Of a stretch of 64,000 bases of DNA, positions 36,362-45,972 are shown piece after piece. The stretch spans positions 3,703,443 to 3,767,442 of the forward strand of contig CM022672.1 in the NCBI GenBank assembly GCA_012295275.1. The letters run 5' to 3'. The notes under the pieces were generated by a model. It was not told the DNA's origin and did not search any database. It worked only from the letters and a program-made list of their open reading frames with translations. This DNA is from Chrysomallon squamiferum (taxonomy: Eukaryota > Mollusca > Gastropoda > Neomphalida > Peltospiridae). Both the position numbers and the translations under genes were made by a program. Position 1 is the first letter of the stretch, and each line of letters opens with the position of its first letter.

Positions 36362-36628
36362 ATCAATTAATGTCTATTATTTATATATTGTGTGTATATT
36401 TTGTGATATTTTCAGTTCATACCATTATTAAAATTTTATATGTTTAATAATAGTAATTTACAAGGATTGTTTGTAATCATATTATTACCATTACAAGTGC
36501 CAGTTTTCTCAGGGTTTTTCATGTCCGTTTTGTGTTGTAAATTTTATTTCCTTGCTTTTTACTTTTTATCTGTTTTATTTTTTGTTTTCTTCAGACATCA
36601 TCTTCAAACCAGTTTTAAGAGTTCTTGA
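10411..36628 (+). CDS. NMNAT1: Nicotinamide mononucleotide adenylyltransferase, NMNAT1-like (9-10 exons)
   Basis: Joins NMN (or nicotinate mononucleotide) to the AMP part of ATP, giving NAD+ (or NaAD) and pyrophosphate: the central step of NAD synthesis. Nine exons join in frame to 265 residues (human NMNAT1 has 279). Seen: nucleotide-binding [10 protein letters not shown] at 13-22 (the GxFxPxxxxH motif), [25 protein letters not shown] with Trp83, [17 protein letters not shown] at 149-165, and the second ATP motif ISSTKIR at 217-223 followed by [16 protein letters not shown] basic KRRKK cluster at 118-122 lies in the variable loop where human NMNAT1 has its nuclear signal, so the nuclear isoform is favoured. 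The start is MASPTKV; the frame is also open 51 codons upstream. The largest introns are about 7.8 and 9.1 kb. Intron 30722-35809 hosts a GPCR gene. Confidence 0.95.
10490..11187 (+). other. NMNAT intron 1
   Basis: AT-rich with T and ATT runs near 10705-10760 and a short CA stretch near 11080. Nothing else seen. Confidence 0.7.
11188..11276 (+). CDS. NMNAT1: NMNAT exon 2
   Basis: Residues 27-56: [20 protein letters not shown] then [10 protein letters not shown]. Acceptor TTTCAG, donor GTTAGA (weak). Followed by a GT microsatellite from 11318. Confidence 0.93.
12386..12460. repeat. CA microsatellite
   Basis: About 37 uninterrupted CA units, then TATATATA. Confidence 0.95.
12750..12872 (+). 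repeat. Dispersed repeat, copy 1
   Basis: Shares a block of about 120 bases with 19628-19746, including GGGGTAGATCTGT, ATGAAACTA, GCTTAA and the later TTCAAA and CACTAAATTTT. Followed directly by a GT microsatellite. Confidence 0.7.
12996..13063 (+). CDS. NMNAT1: NMNAT exon 3
   Basis: Residues 57-78 plus two bases: [20 protein letters not shown] then WV. Matches LVSAHHRVAMARLALQTSDW of the family. Acceptor CACAG, donor GTAGGT. Confidence 0.93.
15360..15450 (-). repeat. Possible tRNA-derived SINE head
   Basis: The reverse strand reads CTTGGTGCAGTGGTTATGAC, resembling a tRNA A-box region (TGGCNNAGTGG), then a degenerate B-box candidate. No clear 3' end seen. Confidence 0.3.
16385..16515. repeat. 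AAT trinucleotide array
   Basis: About 130 bases of AAT/ATA units with a few interruptions. Confidence 0.95.
17545..17632. repeat. AAAAT / AAATT pentanucleotide array
   Basis: AAAAT units change into at least 11 AAATT units in register. Confidence 0.9.
18240..18530. repeat. Degenerate 92-bp tandem repeat, three copies
   Basis: ACCAACATAAT-type starts recur at 18281, 18373 and 18465, exactly 92 bases apart, each followed by CTGGAG/CTGGAA and TTTTTAGGANCATTA. Confidence 0.75.
19628..19746 (+). repeat. Dispersed repeat, copy 2
   Basis: Second copy in the same orientation, about 6.9 kb from copy 1; starts with the same ATACATACATATACACACAG run. Confidence 0.7.
20835..20983 (+). CDS. NMNAT1: NMNAT exon 4, with basic nuclear-signal-like cluster
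   Basis: Residues 79-128 plus one base. [11 protein letters not shown] then [10 protein letters not shown], then a variable loop ending [13 protein letters not shown]. Acceptor TTCAG. The donor is taken as GTGGGT at 20984 because it leaves phase 1, as exon 6 needs. Confidence 0.88.
21350..21549. repeat. 200-base uninterrupted purine tract (GA and GGGA)
   Basis: No pyrimidine from 21350 to 21549 on the plus strand. GA repeats flank a central G-rich block (21452-21490) with repeated GGGA and GGGGGA. Confidence 0.95.
21900..22210. repeat. Degenerate ~22-bp minisatellite
   Basis: Loose copies of TGTTCATACTGTAGANTGAA recur about ten times; GAGCTGATA-type motifs recur just upstream (21640-21720). 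Confidence 0.6.
23128..23452. mobile_element. Non-autonomous DNA transposon with Tigger/pogo-like ends
   Basis: Flanked by TA on both sides (23126-23127 and 23453-23454). The left end starts CAGGCTGATAATC and the right end, reversed, CAGGTTGAGAATC; about 21 of the first 28 bases pair. The 325-bp element has no coding capacity. Near the ends it carries GATTTTAGAAT and AGTTTCGGATTACGGAGC, strikingly like a mammalian pogo/Tigger-type repeat as I remember it. TA target sites and CAG termini fit the Tc1/mariner-pogo superfamily. Confidence 0.7.
23541..23616 (-). repeat. tRNA-derived SINE-like sequence, copy A
   Basis: The reverse strand has TAACACAGTGT (A-box like) and GGATCAATTCC (B-box like; consensus GGTTCGANTCC) at tRNA-like spacing. 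It starts about 90 bases after the Tigger-like element. It lacks a convincing full cloverleaf, so it is not called a tRNA gene. Confidence 0.45.
23784..24055. repeat. Degenerate tandem duplication with an inner 31-33 bp repeat
   Basis: Two modules share GTAATTTANNGATCAAT, an AATCAATGAATA repeat, AGTACTTTTANTGCA and CTTTAACATTAA. In the first module the AATCAATGAATAAATNTATG unit occurs three times. Confidence 0.6.
24230..24315 (-). repeat. tRNA-derived SINE-like sequence, copy B
   Basis: Aligns with copy A: AGTAGGTAAAGGGATACCCTT against CTAGGTGAATGTTTACCCCTT-type sequence, then CTTGTGACT against CCTGTGATCT. More degraded. Confidence 0.35.
25775..26110. repeat. Compound TGTA/TGCA tetramer and CA region
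   Basis: ATGT and ATGC tetramers alternate from 25775, recur at 25974-26020, then a CA array at 26058-26104. Confidence 0.85.
27430..27910. repeat. Degenerate ~90-bp tandem repeat
   Basis: CAATTGCTTAGACTGTA (27518), AAATTGCTTAGGTTGTA (27606) and GAATTACTTGGGCTGCA (27794) head similar segments that continue with TCTCAAGGCTTCAT or ATAAGATCTTCAT and TAAAGAAT. The spacings 88 and 188 suggest one more degraded copy between. Confidence 0.55.
29511..29586. repeat. GT microsatellite
   Basis: About 38 uninterrupted TG units. Confidence 0.95.
29788..29838 (+). CDS. NMNAT1: Possible NMNAT cassette exon (51 nt)
   Basis: Bounded by TTAACAG and GTAAAG. It is 51 nt long and phase 1 to phase 1, so it can be included or skipped without breaking the frame; it would insert [17 protein letters not shown] in the variable loop. 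No homologous segment is known to me, and the exon could be chance. Skipping it joins exon 4 to exon 6 cleanly. Confidence 0.3.
29914..29997. repeat. CT microsatellite upstream of NMNAT exon 6
   Basis: About 42 CT units ending 38 bases before the exon 6 acceptor; a pure pyrimidine tract in the transcript. Confidence 0.95.
30036..30157 (+). CDS. NMNAT1: NMNAT exon 6
   Basis: Residues 129-169, with [18 protein letters not shown] and GLWSNED. Acceptor CTTCCAG, preceded by a long CT repeat. Donor GTGTGT, end phase 0. Confidence 0.94.
30620..30721 (+). CDS. NMNAT1: NMNAT exon 7
   Basis: Residues 170-203: [20 protein letters not shown] then [14 protein letters not shown], a close match to NMNAT1. 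Acceptor TGACAG, donor GTAAGT. Confidence 0.95.
30722..33007 (+). other. NMNAT intron 7, part upstream of the nested GPCR
   Basis: CA array at 31024-31068 and the ATGT/TG array at 31650-31818. No exon recognised. Any promoter and 5' UTR of the nested receptor must lie here; an acceptor-like CTTTCCAG occurs near 32473-32480 but is unproven. Confidence 0.55.
31650..31818. repeat. ATGT/TCTG/TG compound microsatellite
   Basis: ATGT units, then GTCT units, then a long TG run with sparse interruptions, inside NMNAT intron 7. Open frames across it are simple-sequence artefacts. Confidence 0.95.
33008..34048 (+). CDS. Orphan class A GPCR, intronless, nested in an NMNAT intron
   Basis: Predicted 346-residue plasma-membrane receptor coded by one exon. 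Seven hydrophobic segments are visible. Class A marks: Asn39 in TM1 (FGNVL), Asp67 in TM2 (LALSDLL), Cys94 before TM3 with partner Cys169 in loop 2, Glu118-Arg119-Phe120 in place of DRY, CWIP at 241-244 in TM6 and NCFIY at 278-282 in place of NPxxY. Asn-linked sites occur in the short N-terminus (NNSS). The C-tail is Ser/Thr-rich. TM1-TM2 and the TM7 end ([17 protein letters not shown]) look like amine/adenosine/melanocortin-type receptors, but the ligand cannot be assigned. The start is the first ATG of the frame; 21 bases of open frame precede it. It lies on the same strand as NMNAT, inside its 5.1-kb intron 7. A polyadenylation signal AATAAA is at 34185-34190. Coding by one exon may reflect retroposition. 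Confidence 0.9.
   Translation: MVNNSSVSGFTNSIEFWGVYDFVFYAIFILTAAVIVFGNVLIIIATSRFKMLHSANNIMVASLALSDLLIGAVYLPMKLAISAKGSFILSKNLCLLNITISFFCVGLAMTSLSMLSIERFYAVQFPFHYHTHMTVTRSLVWSANTLFAILIIVMPIFCGIDSWTEEKDCLNFQILPFYYICAVGFVMFAILLCGFLSFIRVLVAEIHVRRQNRTQNVMTTRHYDSVKCTLMLFVYVFSITCWIPQIISVIVLAVHPEDSNILVTTVVSVIALCSSGVNCFIYGLKNSKFREAFRKMFGMKVSPTTDVSSDSGASAVAQVIRTSNLTLTVVASSSCSLQTTEKTEKN
34049..35809 (+). other. 3' UTR of nested GPCR and remainder of NMNAT intron 7
   Basis: 3' UTR to about 34200, then AT-rich intron. CAGGGGTTGTCGAATTTTTT near 34530 resembles a hAT end, but no partner end was found. AAAT-type runs at 35360-35480. Confidence 0.55.
35810..35868 (+). CDS. NMNAT1: NMNAT exon 8
   Basis: Residues 204-222 plus two bases: [19 protein letters not shown]. 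The ISSTKIR motif binds the ATP phosphates. Acceptor TTTTCAG, donor GTAAGT. Confidence 0.95.
36061..36127. repeat. TTG/TTA microsatellite abutting a splice acceptor
   Basis: About five TTG and then about 17 TTA units; the NMNAT exon 9 acceptor AG is at 36133-36134. Confidence 0.95.
36135..36230 (+). CDS. NMNAT1: NMNAT exon 9
   Basis: [20 protein letters not shown] then [12 protein letters not shown]. Acceptor TCTGCAG immediately after a TTG/TTA microsatellite, donor GTAAGA. Confidence 0.95.
36595..36628 (+). CDS. NMNAT1: NMNAT exon 10, stop codon
   Basis: Short terminal exon ending [11 protein letters not shown] and TGA. Acceptor CTTCAG. AATAAA-like signals occur repeatedly around 36697-36720 in an AT-rich 3' UTR. 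Confidence 0.88.
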
Positions 36629-37249
36629 TCAATATCTTTGACAACTGACAAGAGTGAAGAAAAAAAATACAATCAGATAATAATAATAGTAGTAATAAAA
36701 TAAATAAATAAACAAATAAAGTAAAATGAAGTGAAATGAAGTTAAATAATGAAATAAAATTAAAAAAAAAAGAATCAAGAAATGAGAATTCAATTGCTGT
36801 AGTGAATCACTCCCTTAACTTTACATAGACTCTGGATTGTAAATAATGTAATGAGTTGTATATATGGAATATGGGTTATTACATTTTTTGTCATTGCATC
36901 TTCTCCCCTGTTGTATATTTCTTGTACATTGGTTTATGGATAGCCCCCCTTTTTTCCCACATTAAAATATGTTTAATATTTTGTTGAGTATTGTACACAG
37001 TATGATATTTATCTTATTTTGTATTATTGTGATTATTATTGTTGTGTTTGTTATTTGAGTTTTATATGTTGTTTTGGTGTTATTAACTGGTTGGTGTTGA
37101 TATTAATTTGTTACATTCTGTTGTGTTTTTAAATAGTTTTTATTCTATAATGTAACAGTTTTATTATTTTGAAATCCAATGAGAAAAAAAGAAAAGAAAG
37201 GAGGATGTAGAAAAAAATTATTAATAATAATAATAATAATAGTAATAAA

Positions 37250-37304
<55 letters not shown>

Positions 37305-37330
37305 TCATAATTATTAATATTGTATTCAGC

Positions 37331-37377
<47 letters not shown>

Positions 37378-38471
37378 CAACATTATAATCATCATTGTCA
37401 TCGTTATCAACATTGTTATTGTTGTGGTTGTTGTTTTGTTGCTATGCTTTTAATTTTATGCATTATTCATTGTTAAGAAAATTAACAACTAAAATGATCA
37501 TAATGTGAAATTACATTAAATGCTTTACAGAGAAAAAAAAAAAAATATATTTTCATACAATATACTTTATACTAATATTGTCAAATGTAAAATAGTACAG
37601 TAGTTACAACATGTCATGTAGCCCTTGTAAAAGTACATTATAACATATTAAAGTTCGACAGATTAAAAGTAATCTAATAGAATTAAATGAAATATATTTT
37701 ATACTTTTGTTTTGTTGTATTCTATTTCCTTTTTGTTATCTAAATGAACAAAAGACGTTGTTGACATCACAGATAATTAAAATATATTTTGATACCAATG
37801 AAAAAGAAAAATATCTGGTGTGTCATTTTGTTCTGAACACTGGATTTAACAGTAAGCTATATAAAGCATTAGTTATATATGCAGTTTAATGAATCATTTT
37901 GTTTGAAAAAGCAGGATGCTGTTACCAAACACAATATGTTCTACTTTTACTCTGCTCTAAGAAAACTATACCAGATTATATTCTTTCGTTCTGTTTCTTT
38001 TGCAAGTTGTTACGAAAAACAAAACAAAAAAAAGTAAAAACATTAAGTGAAGTATTGCGTAGACTTCATATGTACCCTAATTATTATATCACTGAAGAAA
38101 TAAACTGTATCCTTTCTGTGAGTTAAACTTTAGCAGCATGAGAAACTTTGTAAATATACAACCAATCGTATGAACTAACATACAAAGAGTTTTTCATAAA
38201 TGAATTGTAGGCCAAAGGCTGAAACGGTAAACAGCACAATGTCATAGCAACGATTAATTTTGCTCTTTATCAGTTTGTCTGCGGTTTTGGCTGTTAGGAT
38301 GAGGGCCAGTTATGAATAAGTCCTGCCAATAAAATAGATTAAACTATTACACAGACACAGGACAAATAATAATAATAAAATAAAATACTATACATGTTTG
38401 TTTACAGTTTGAATCTTTCAAACGAGACGAGAAAGATCTCTTGACTCTGTTGATTATTCTGAAACAAAAAT

Positions 38472-38518
<47 letters not shown>

Positions 38519-40081
38519 CATTCCAACACATTTTTATAAGATCAAATAAATGTTTGCAGATCATTGAAAAACAATTAAATAAATAAACCTACGAAAACCC
38601 AGTAAACCTACTTTTTGTAACAGATTACTTACATTAACATCATTGCAATATTCATTACTTAATGGAGATGAGACAAAAGCAAGCTTAAAGCATTCGTGTT
38701 TATGCGCGTGTAGAGTACACACACATTGTTTTATGTTATACGTTTAATTTAAGACCATGCATTCAATAAAATCAATTCAAAGCATTATACAACACTCTCT
38801 TAATTCTCCTGTACAAAAAGTAATAATTGATTAATGAAAAAAAATACCATTTGAGTGAATTAGGTTTTAATAGTGTAAAAAACAACAACAAAAAAAGAAA
38901 CAAAAACAAAACAACAACAAACAAACAAACAAACAAGAAAAAACAACGACAATAATGTATTTTGATAACACATTATATCTGAATTTAACCTGTTGGATAC
39001 TGGATTACAAATTTTGTTAATGCTGTTGGAAAATGACAAATTTACCGATTCATTTGTTTACAGATTAAAAATAACAATACATAAACACTCTTTGGATAAC
39101 ATTTCCGCTGATCTTTAAAAAAAGACTGAAGGTCGTTAAAACGTATAGACAGAGTTAGTACTTACATCAGAATTTCTACCAATGCAGAATTTAAAAAAAA
39201 ATAAAAATAAAAGAAAGAATTAGCTGAATTGGTCATGATGTTACACAGTAAGTGAAGCAACTGTACTTATAGAAAACAGAATGCAACTTAAGGTATAACT
39301 AATTCTACAGTATAATTATATTCTTTCGTTAATGTCATTAAAATTGTCAAACAAATCATTAAACCTGCAAATGAACATTTTATTTACAAGCAGGCATTAA
39401 TCGTGATTGGCGAAAAATAAAACGAAAATCTTCGACAGCGTTCATGGAAAATCATAAAATATAAAAAGAGTTAAAAATAAATAAAACTCTTAATAAGGTA
39501 ATATGCTGAATTACATGTTTTAAAATAAATGTCCACACAAAATTGTCTTTTCAAGAAATAAAACACTGAACACATTATTATTTCGCTTGCTTTTATTCTG
39601 AGACTGCTCTCAGACAAAATCCCACTACTTGTCAAAAGCTTCCAGTAAAATATAAAACTATAGTTAGAAACAAATACATAATACCATAATATACTCTTGA
39701 TTTAAAACAAAGCTGAAATCAAGACTTCCCAAACGAAAGAGTAGATCAGTATTTTAGATAAATGAAGATACATATTCCTCAGTCACCGATATTTTTCTTT
39801 CATTCTTATTGCTCTTAAGTTGTCTATCGTCCTACCACCAGTACCAACACTATTATTACTATTACTATTATTACTACCACTACTAATACTACTAATACGA
39901 CTATAGTAAACACTTCCATTTGATATCCATTATAACTTAAATACGGCGAATTGTTATGAGAAAAAAAACATTTGAATTACCTTACAGTATATAGAACGCA
40001 TGCTCATTATGCATTTTTGGATTAATAATTTAGGTGTAATTCTATATAATTTGATATATGTGAAATAGAAATAAAGTCTTG

Positions 40082-40112
<31 letters not shown>

Positions 40113-40302
40113 GATAATGATAATAATAATTAAAAAATTTCAAGTTACATTTGCATGCTTACTAAAAACAGATGACCAAAATAAAATAAAAGAACAACAT
40201 GTATTTATATATTTATTTTTATCACGACGTAAGTACAGTTTAATAATGTTAAATGATTCAATTTAATTCTCATGTTTTTGTTTCTGCTTTCCTGGAATTC
40301 AG
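36629..40302. other. Gene-poor stretch after NMNAT
   Basis: NMNAT 3' UTR, then non-coding sequence with TTA arrays (37254-37303, 37335-37377) and an AAT array (38473-38518), and a 27-base A run near 40083. No coding exon recognised on either strand. Confidence 0.6.
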
Positions 40303-40639
40303 TAAGTACATCAACCACATCGTCCCGTCACCAAACACGGAAAACTACGAGGATTCGTCGGAAATGGAAAATCACGAAAATTCGACGAGAAGAACAACGT
40401 CATTAGTGTCACCAACCGGCTCCAACATCCTCCTCCTCTCTTCCAAAATGAGTCCAGAAGAAAAGTTGTCGACGACGTGGTCTGATGATAAACTGGTGTC
40501 GTCTCCAGCGAGGATGCTCAACAGCAACACAAGTCCTTGCTTGACTCCGCGAAAATCTCAGTGTTTGTCCGAGATCGGGATGTTAGTTCGGAGAGTGAGG
40601 AACGTTCGGCTTTCCTTCACGCCAGAGACGTGTGTATGA
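40303..40639 (+). CDS. Candidate terminal coding exon of an unknown gene
   Basis: A good acceptor (pyrimidine-rich, ending GGAATTCAG) at 40302 opens a frame of about 112 codons to TGA at 40637-40639. The composition differs from its surroundings: balanced codons, many CpG, few AT runs. The product is hydrophilic and Ser/Thr/Pro/Glu-rich, with LTPRKSQCLSEIGMLVRRVR and the C-terminus SFTPETCV, which fits a class I PDZ ligand (Thr at -2, Val at 0). The frame starts in phase 2. No upstream exon was found in the window. I do not recognise the family; a cytoplasmic tail of a membrane protein is one possibility. It could also be an unspliced open frame by chance. Confidence 0.4.
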
Positions 40640-40703
40640 CGTCACCAGAAAGAGTTTCACTAATTCCGTCTTCTGCTTTCTTTCAGGATAGGTTCAGGAT
40701 AGG

Positions 40704-40814
<111 letters not shown>

Positions 40815-41644
40815 TATCCTGTCTCCTGCGAACAAAATTTTAGTTATTGTTATTATGTATTATGGTCATTTAATCTTTATTTATTTATTTATTTTGCATT
40901 GGTGATTAATTAACTCTCTGCTGTTTGATAATATAAATGAAAACTGAGAATTGCTGCTCTGATTTGATGTAATACCAAATGCAATATAAATTATGCATTG
41001 CAAATTCACTGAAGTCACAACTGCTGTTGCAGTCGACTTTATTTTCCATATTATTTTTATTTAATTAATATGCTTCAGTATTAATATTTAAAAAAATATA
41101 TATTAATTATAAATATAACAATGTCAGCATATTTTTATAACTAACGTTCCTTTAGGTCGAAGAAGAAACAAGTAAGAAAAAAACCTTATTAAAAATAATG
41201 GTGGTTTGTGATTACTATAGTTAGAAAAAGCTCATATATGATAATCGTTTGGTAGTGTATTGCAGGTGAATATCATTATGTTATAAATGTCCATCAAGTT
41301 ATATTTTAACATCTTCGAAAAAATACTATCTAAGCACATTAAAACATGTATTTTGACAATCTTGCCACCCGCCTCTTTTAATATAACCGAAGAAAAATAT
41401 GCTACTGTCATTTGCAACAACAGCAACGATAAATAAATAAATAAACAAACAAATGTACTGTTACATTTGGTAGGTAATTAAGAAAAAACAACCGCAGAAC
41501 AAACATGCACGCACACACACACACACACACACACACAGACAAAACCAGAAAAAAAAAGAAACAAAAAATTCTTCTACCTAAAGAGACGTAACTAACTGTG
41601 TATGAACATCACAAATTCTATTTGTCACTTTCCTTTCAGTTTCT

Positions 41645-41806
41645 AAAACGTCGTTAATGACATTAGAATTATATCCTGTACAGGTTATTGATCTACTTCA
41701 TTCATTCTGTTTTGAACCGATAAATAAAACGTCGTTAATGACATTAGAATTATATCCTGTACAGGTTATTGATCTACTTCATTCATTCTGTTTTGAACCG
41801 ATAAAT
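41645..41806. repeat. Perfect 81-bp tandem duplication
   Basis: 41645-41725 is repeated base for base at 41726-41806. Unit starts AAAACGTCGTTAATG and ends GAACCGATAAAT. Confidence 0.97.
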
Positions 41807-41879
41807 ATATCAGTACACTGCGTCTTTCAGAATACATTTATATGTATTTGTATATATTTAATGGTTTCATTTTTGGATT

Positions 41880-42300
41880 GTGTGTGTGTTTGTTTATTTG
41901 TTTGTTTATTATAACTCTAGGTATGTATTTTCATTACTGATATTACCAAATGTTAGACTGCTTTGTTTGTTTGTTTATTTGTTTGTTGATTATAACTGTA
42001 GGTACGTATTTTCATTACGGATGTTATCAACTGTTAGACTGCATTGTTTGTTTGTTTATTTGTTTGTTTATTATAGCTGTAGGTGTGTGTTTTCATTATT
42101 GATATTACCAGCTGTTAGACTGCATTGTTTGTTTGTTTATTTGTTTGTTTATTATAGCTGTAGGTATGTATTTTCATCATTGATATTACCAGCTGTTAGA
42201 CTGCATTGTTTGTTTGTTTATTTGTTTGTTTATTACAGCTGTAGGTGTGTGTTTTCATCATTGATATTACCAGCTGTTAGACTGCATTGTTTGTTTGTAA
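41880..42300. repeat. 81-bp minisatellite, about five copies
   Basis: GCATTG (GCTTTG in the first) occurs at 41960, 42041, 42122, 42203 and 42284, each 81 bases apart. The unit contains TTTGTTTATTTGTTTG and ATTACCAGCTGTTAGACTGC. Because 81 is a multiple of three it stays open in frame with a 27-residue repeat, but nothing supports translation. Confidence 0.93.
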
Positions 42301-43633
42301 CTGCTGTCGACAAGGCATACTTCTTCCGTGGCTGAATCAACTGTTGAGTATTTGCTGATAAAATTACAAAGAGACACCAAAGAAAAATATAGCAACGTAA
42401 ATTATTTATATAGACGTTTATTTGCATACAAACGAGTGTATAAGATTAGAACATCATTAAGATTGTGCGAGTCCTGTACAGTCTGTAGATTGATTAGTCA
42501 CGTTAAAGTGTATTTATTTTTTAAACTTGTTTTACAGACACACACACACACACACATATATACACACGTTGTCTTTTTACTGAATTTGAAAATAATTTAT
42601 TATTTTTAGTAAAGAAAAATTGGTTTTGAAAATTGACTAATCACGTGTATGGTAAGTTGTTATGAAAAATGTATAAAATAAAATACATTTACTAATAAAT
42701 CAAATTAATGACTGAAAATTAATTAACAGATGCTATGATTAGTAGAGAAATTGGGTGACTATAAATAGAACACGCAGATTAGTGAGAGGAGAACCTATTT
42801 TGATAGAATAATATCTACGTTATAGTACTGTCTGTTTTATTTGTTTTTTTCTGTTTTTTTTTTGATAGGTTTAAAAACTGTTATCGAAATTATTATTGTT
42901 GTTGTTGTTGCTGTTGTTACTGTTGTTGGAGTCGTAATCATTGTTGCTGATACCGTTGTCGTCGTGGCTGCTGCTATTTTTATTAGACTGGTCCTGTTAC
43001 TAGTTCTGTACATCACAGAAACTTGTTTTATATTTATCACCTAAAACTGTTTCATATCTTGGTTTTCTTTACAAAATACACGTAATTTAAAATATTTACT
43101 TTGTACCAAAATATCACCATGTTACAGATGTTTTTATTTATTTATATACACATTGTAAGTATATTTATGAGTGTATTTATTTGTTACCAGGTAACTGATT
43201 TTGGACTAAAAACTGGAAACCTTGCCATCTTGTTTCTTAATATCCTGTATCTTTATTCAGTTGGCATACTTTTCCTCTTAATTCGATTTTATATGTGTCT
43301 GTATATATATATATATACATATATTTCACAGATTCATAAAATACAATTGCTTCTTAGATTTTTATACCAGTTTTATATAAATGTCTCTAACAACTTCGTA
43401 GGTATGCTCCTTGCTTAATGTTTTGTATGTTATATGCGTTTATGTATTGATTATTGTGTATCTACCTCATTTGCTAAGAATAAACTGCTTGTGTATATGG
43501 GTGTAGATAAGCTTAGAATTAAGCAGAAATTAATAAAATTTTGACTTTGACATGAATGGTGCTTATTCAAAGCTTTATACCAAACGTCGAACTGTTGACA
43601 CCATTTGACGATTCTTATGAACGTATTGGTTTT

Positions 43634-43685
<52 letters not shown>

Positions 43686-44244
43686 ATGTATGACCATCAG
43701 GTACAAATCCTCATATGTGTATATATATTTACCTTGTACAATAAACAGATCACAATACAATGTTCGTCTTATTATTTACTGATCCATTGCAAAATGTAAT
43801 AATGTAATATTAATTCATAAGTATAGCTCAGTTTCTTCTGTATTCTACCACTTCTTCTTTCTTTCTTTTTTCTGCTACTTGTTGTTGCTGTGATATAACA
43901 TTTTACAATTATTAAGCCTGCATTAGGCAACCCGTAATTACTTTGTCTGAAAACTGCGTGCTGTGCAGTGGAACGTCCATTTACAGATATCTACAGGATA
44001 GTCTAGTTTATTAATATCTGTATAAGTAAACCAAAAACAACATCAAATCCATTACACCGTGCTGGTGTATTATCTAAGAGTTTTATCTATTAACAAAAAG
44101 TAATTTTAAATTAGTTATTTTAAATTAGTTATTTAAGTTGTGGAGTAATCGATGAACTGCCGATGGTTTATTGCTAGTCTAGTACATCCACGGTTACCTC
44201 CCTTGGTTCGAAGGATTTTTTGTAAAAGTTGTGTTAATGTTACA

Positions 44245-44250
<6 letters not shown>

Positions 44251-44327
<77 letters not shown>

Positions 44328-44341
44328 GACAGACAGACACA
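44251..44341. repeat. CA microsatellite with a CAGA tail
   Basis: About 36 CA units, then GACA units. Confidence 0.95.
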
Positions 44342-44412
44342 CAAAGAGCACAAAAAGATGTTCTTTTTTCTCACACATATAAAATTATCAACGTAGATTG
44401 ACGTCTATTACA

Positions 44413-44520
44413 TGCACTCGTCATTTAACGACCAAGTTTCGGAACTAAGACCGGGTTCTTAAGCGAACTGGTCGATAAGCGAGAATCCGCCTCTTACCGA
44501 TATTTCTAGTATGCTGTACT
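44413..44520. mobile_element. Possible DNA-transposon end fragment
   Basis: CGTCATTTAACGACC, GGTTCTTAAGCGAACTGG and TCGATAAGCGAG resemble terminal regions of pogo/Tigger-type elements as I remember them. No second end was found, so this would be a truncated remnant. Confidence 0.25.
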
Positions 44521-44888
44521 GACAGTGGGTTTTATCAACCATCTTTAGATATTTGTTTTAATGTTACCTTTTCAACAATTAAAAAAATATATATATATGT
44601 ATGCTCTAATATGCATTACTTAGGTCTGGATGCTGTAAGTAATGGTAATCGTAAAAATGTATTCTAAATAAAGTATAGGTTTAAAGGACACTCCAACTTG
44701 ACAACGTTCGATTTAATCTCATTAACTTACTTATTACAGTACATAATAATACTATCAGCAAAAATTCGAATTTCTTGTAATATGAGGTGGATCACGCGGT
44801 AGAAATTCATAGACGAAACGTGTAGTCTTGGATATTTCAAACGTTAATGTTAGTGAATACATATAATTATTTGTAAACAATTATATAA

Positions 44889-44931
<43 letters not shown>

Positions 44932-44935
44932 AATA

Positions 44936-44982
<47 letters not shown>

Positions 44983-45648
44983 TGATGAAGAGGAGGAAAT
45001 GTAATGTGCATACTTTATTACAAAAAAAAAAAGAAACTAACCATAAGAAACAGTATGCATGTATATATATATATATATATATATTTTATATAAATTACAA
45101 ATAAGGACTTAATGTTGTAAATAAATAAATAAATAATGATTACGATGTGACTAAGATGATGATAACAGAACAAAAATTATTAACAAACATTGGCTGTTTC
45201 AAAGCAATATATATTTATATAAACTCATTTATATATATATTAATAACCACTATACAAAATATTTATAATATATCTTATCTATTAATGTTTTCAATTCACA
45301 CTTCAAAAGTATGAACTCTAGAAGAGTACTGTGTAAATAACAAAACACTTAAAAAACATGTTCTGCGGTCAAGCTGTGAAATATTTAGTAAATGTTTTCA
45401 TCAACGTCATTCCTGCACTCTGGTTTTGTTTTTTCATCCGTCTAAAATAACGAGTTTTTGTCGAACGAGAGAGTTCATTGATCTGTACGTGTGATACAAG
45501 TCTCCAGTTAAGGTTTTCTTGTAAGGTGATTGTGTTTCTGCAATTATTTCAGATAAGAAGTTAAAAAGACAAGAAGAAGAAGAAGAAGAATAAATGACTG
45601 GATGGATGGATGGTTAGACAAACAGACAGATAGATGTAGACATCTAGC

Positions 45649-45972
45649 TGTTGCTGCTACCAACACTACTACTACTACTATTACTACTACTACTATTACT
45701 ACTACCAGAACTACTACTACTACTATTACTACTAATACTACTAATACTACTAATACTATTACTACTACCAACACTACTACTACTACTATTACTACTACCA
45801 ACACTACTACTACTACTATTACTACTACTACTGCTAGTACTATTACTACTACTATTACTGCTATTACTACTACTACTACTAGTACTATTACTACTACTAC
45901 TACCACCACTACTACTACCACTACTATTGCTACTGCTACTACTCGTAACAACAACAACAACAACAACAACAA
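45649..45972. repeat. ACT trinucleotide array ending in CAA
   Basis: About 300 bases of ACT with ATT, CCA, GCT and GT variants, then CAACAA units. Both strands are open across it; poly-Thr, Val and Leu frames here are artefacts. Confidence 0.95.

Noticed and set aside
41514-41538. Regular repeats such as CA runs as a CRISPR array
   Set aside because: Eukaryotic microsatellites; no repeat-spacer structure anywhere in the window.
41880-42335. 151-codon frame with a 27-residue repeat
   Set aside because: It exists because the minisatellite period is a multiple of three; Tyr/Phe/Val-rich product, no splice support, no recognisable domain.
43101-43418. 105-codon AT-rich hydrophobic frame
   Set aside because: Composition equals the surrounding AT-rich DNA (Ile, Leu, Tyr, Phe), includes a TA repeat and has no family motif.
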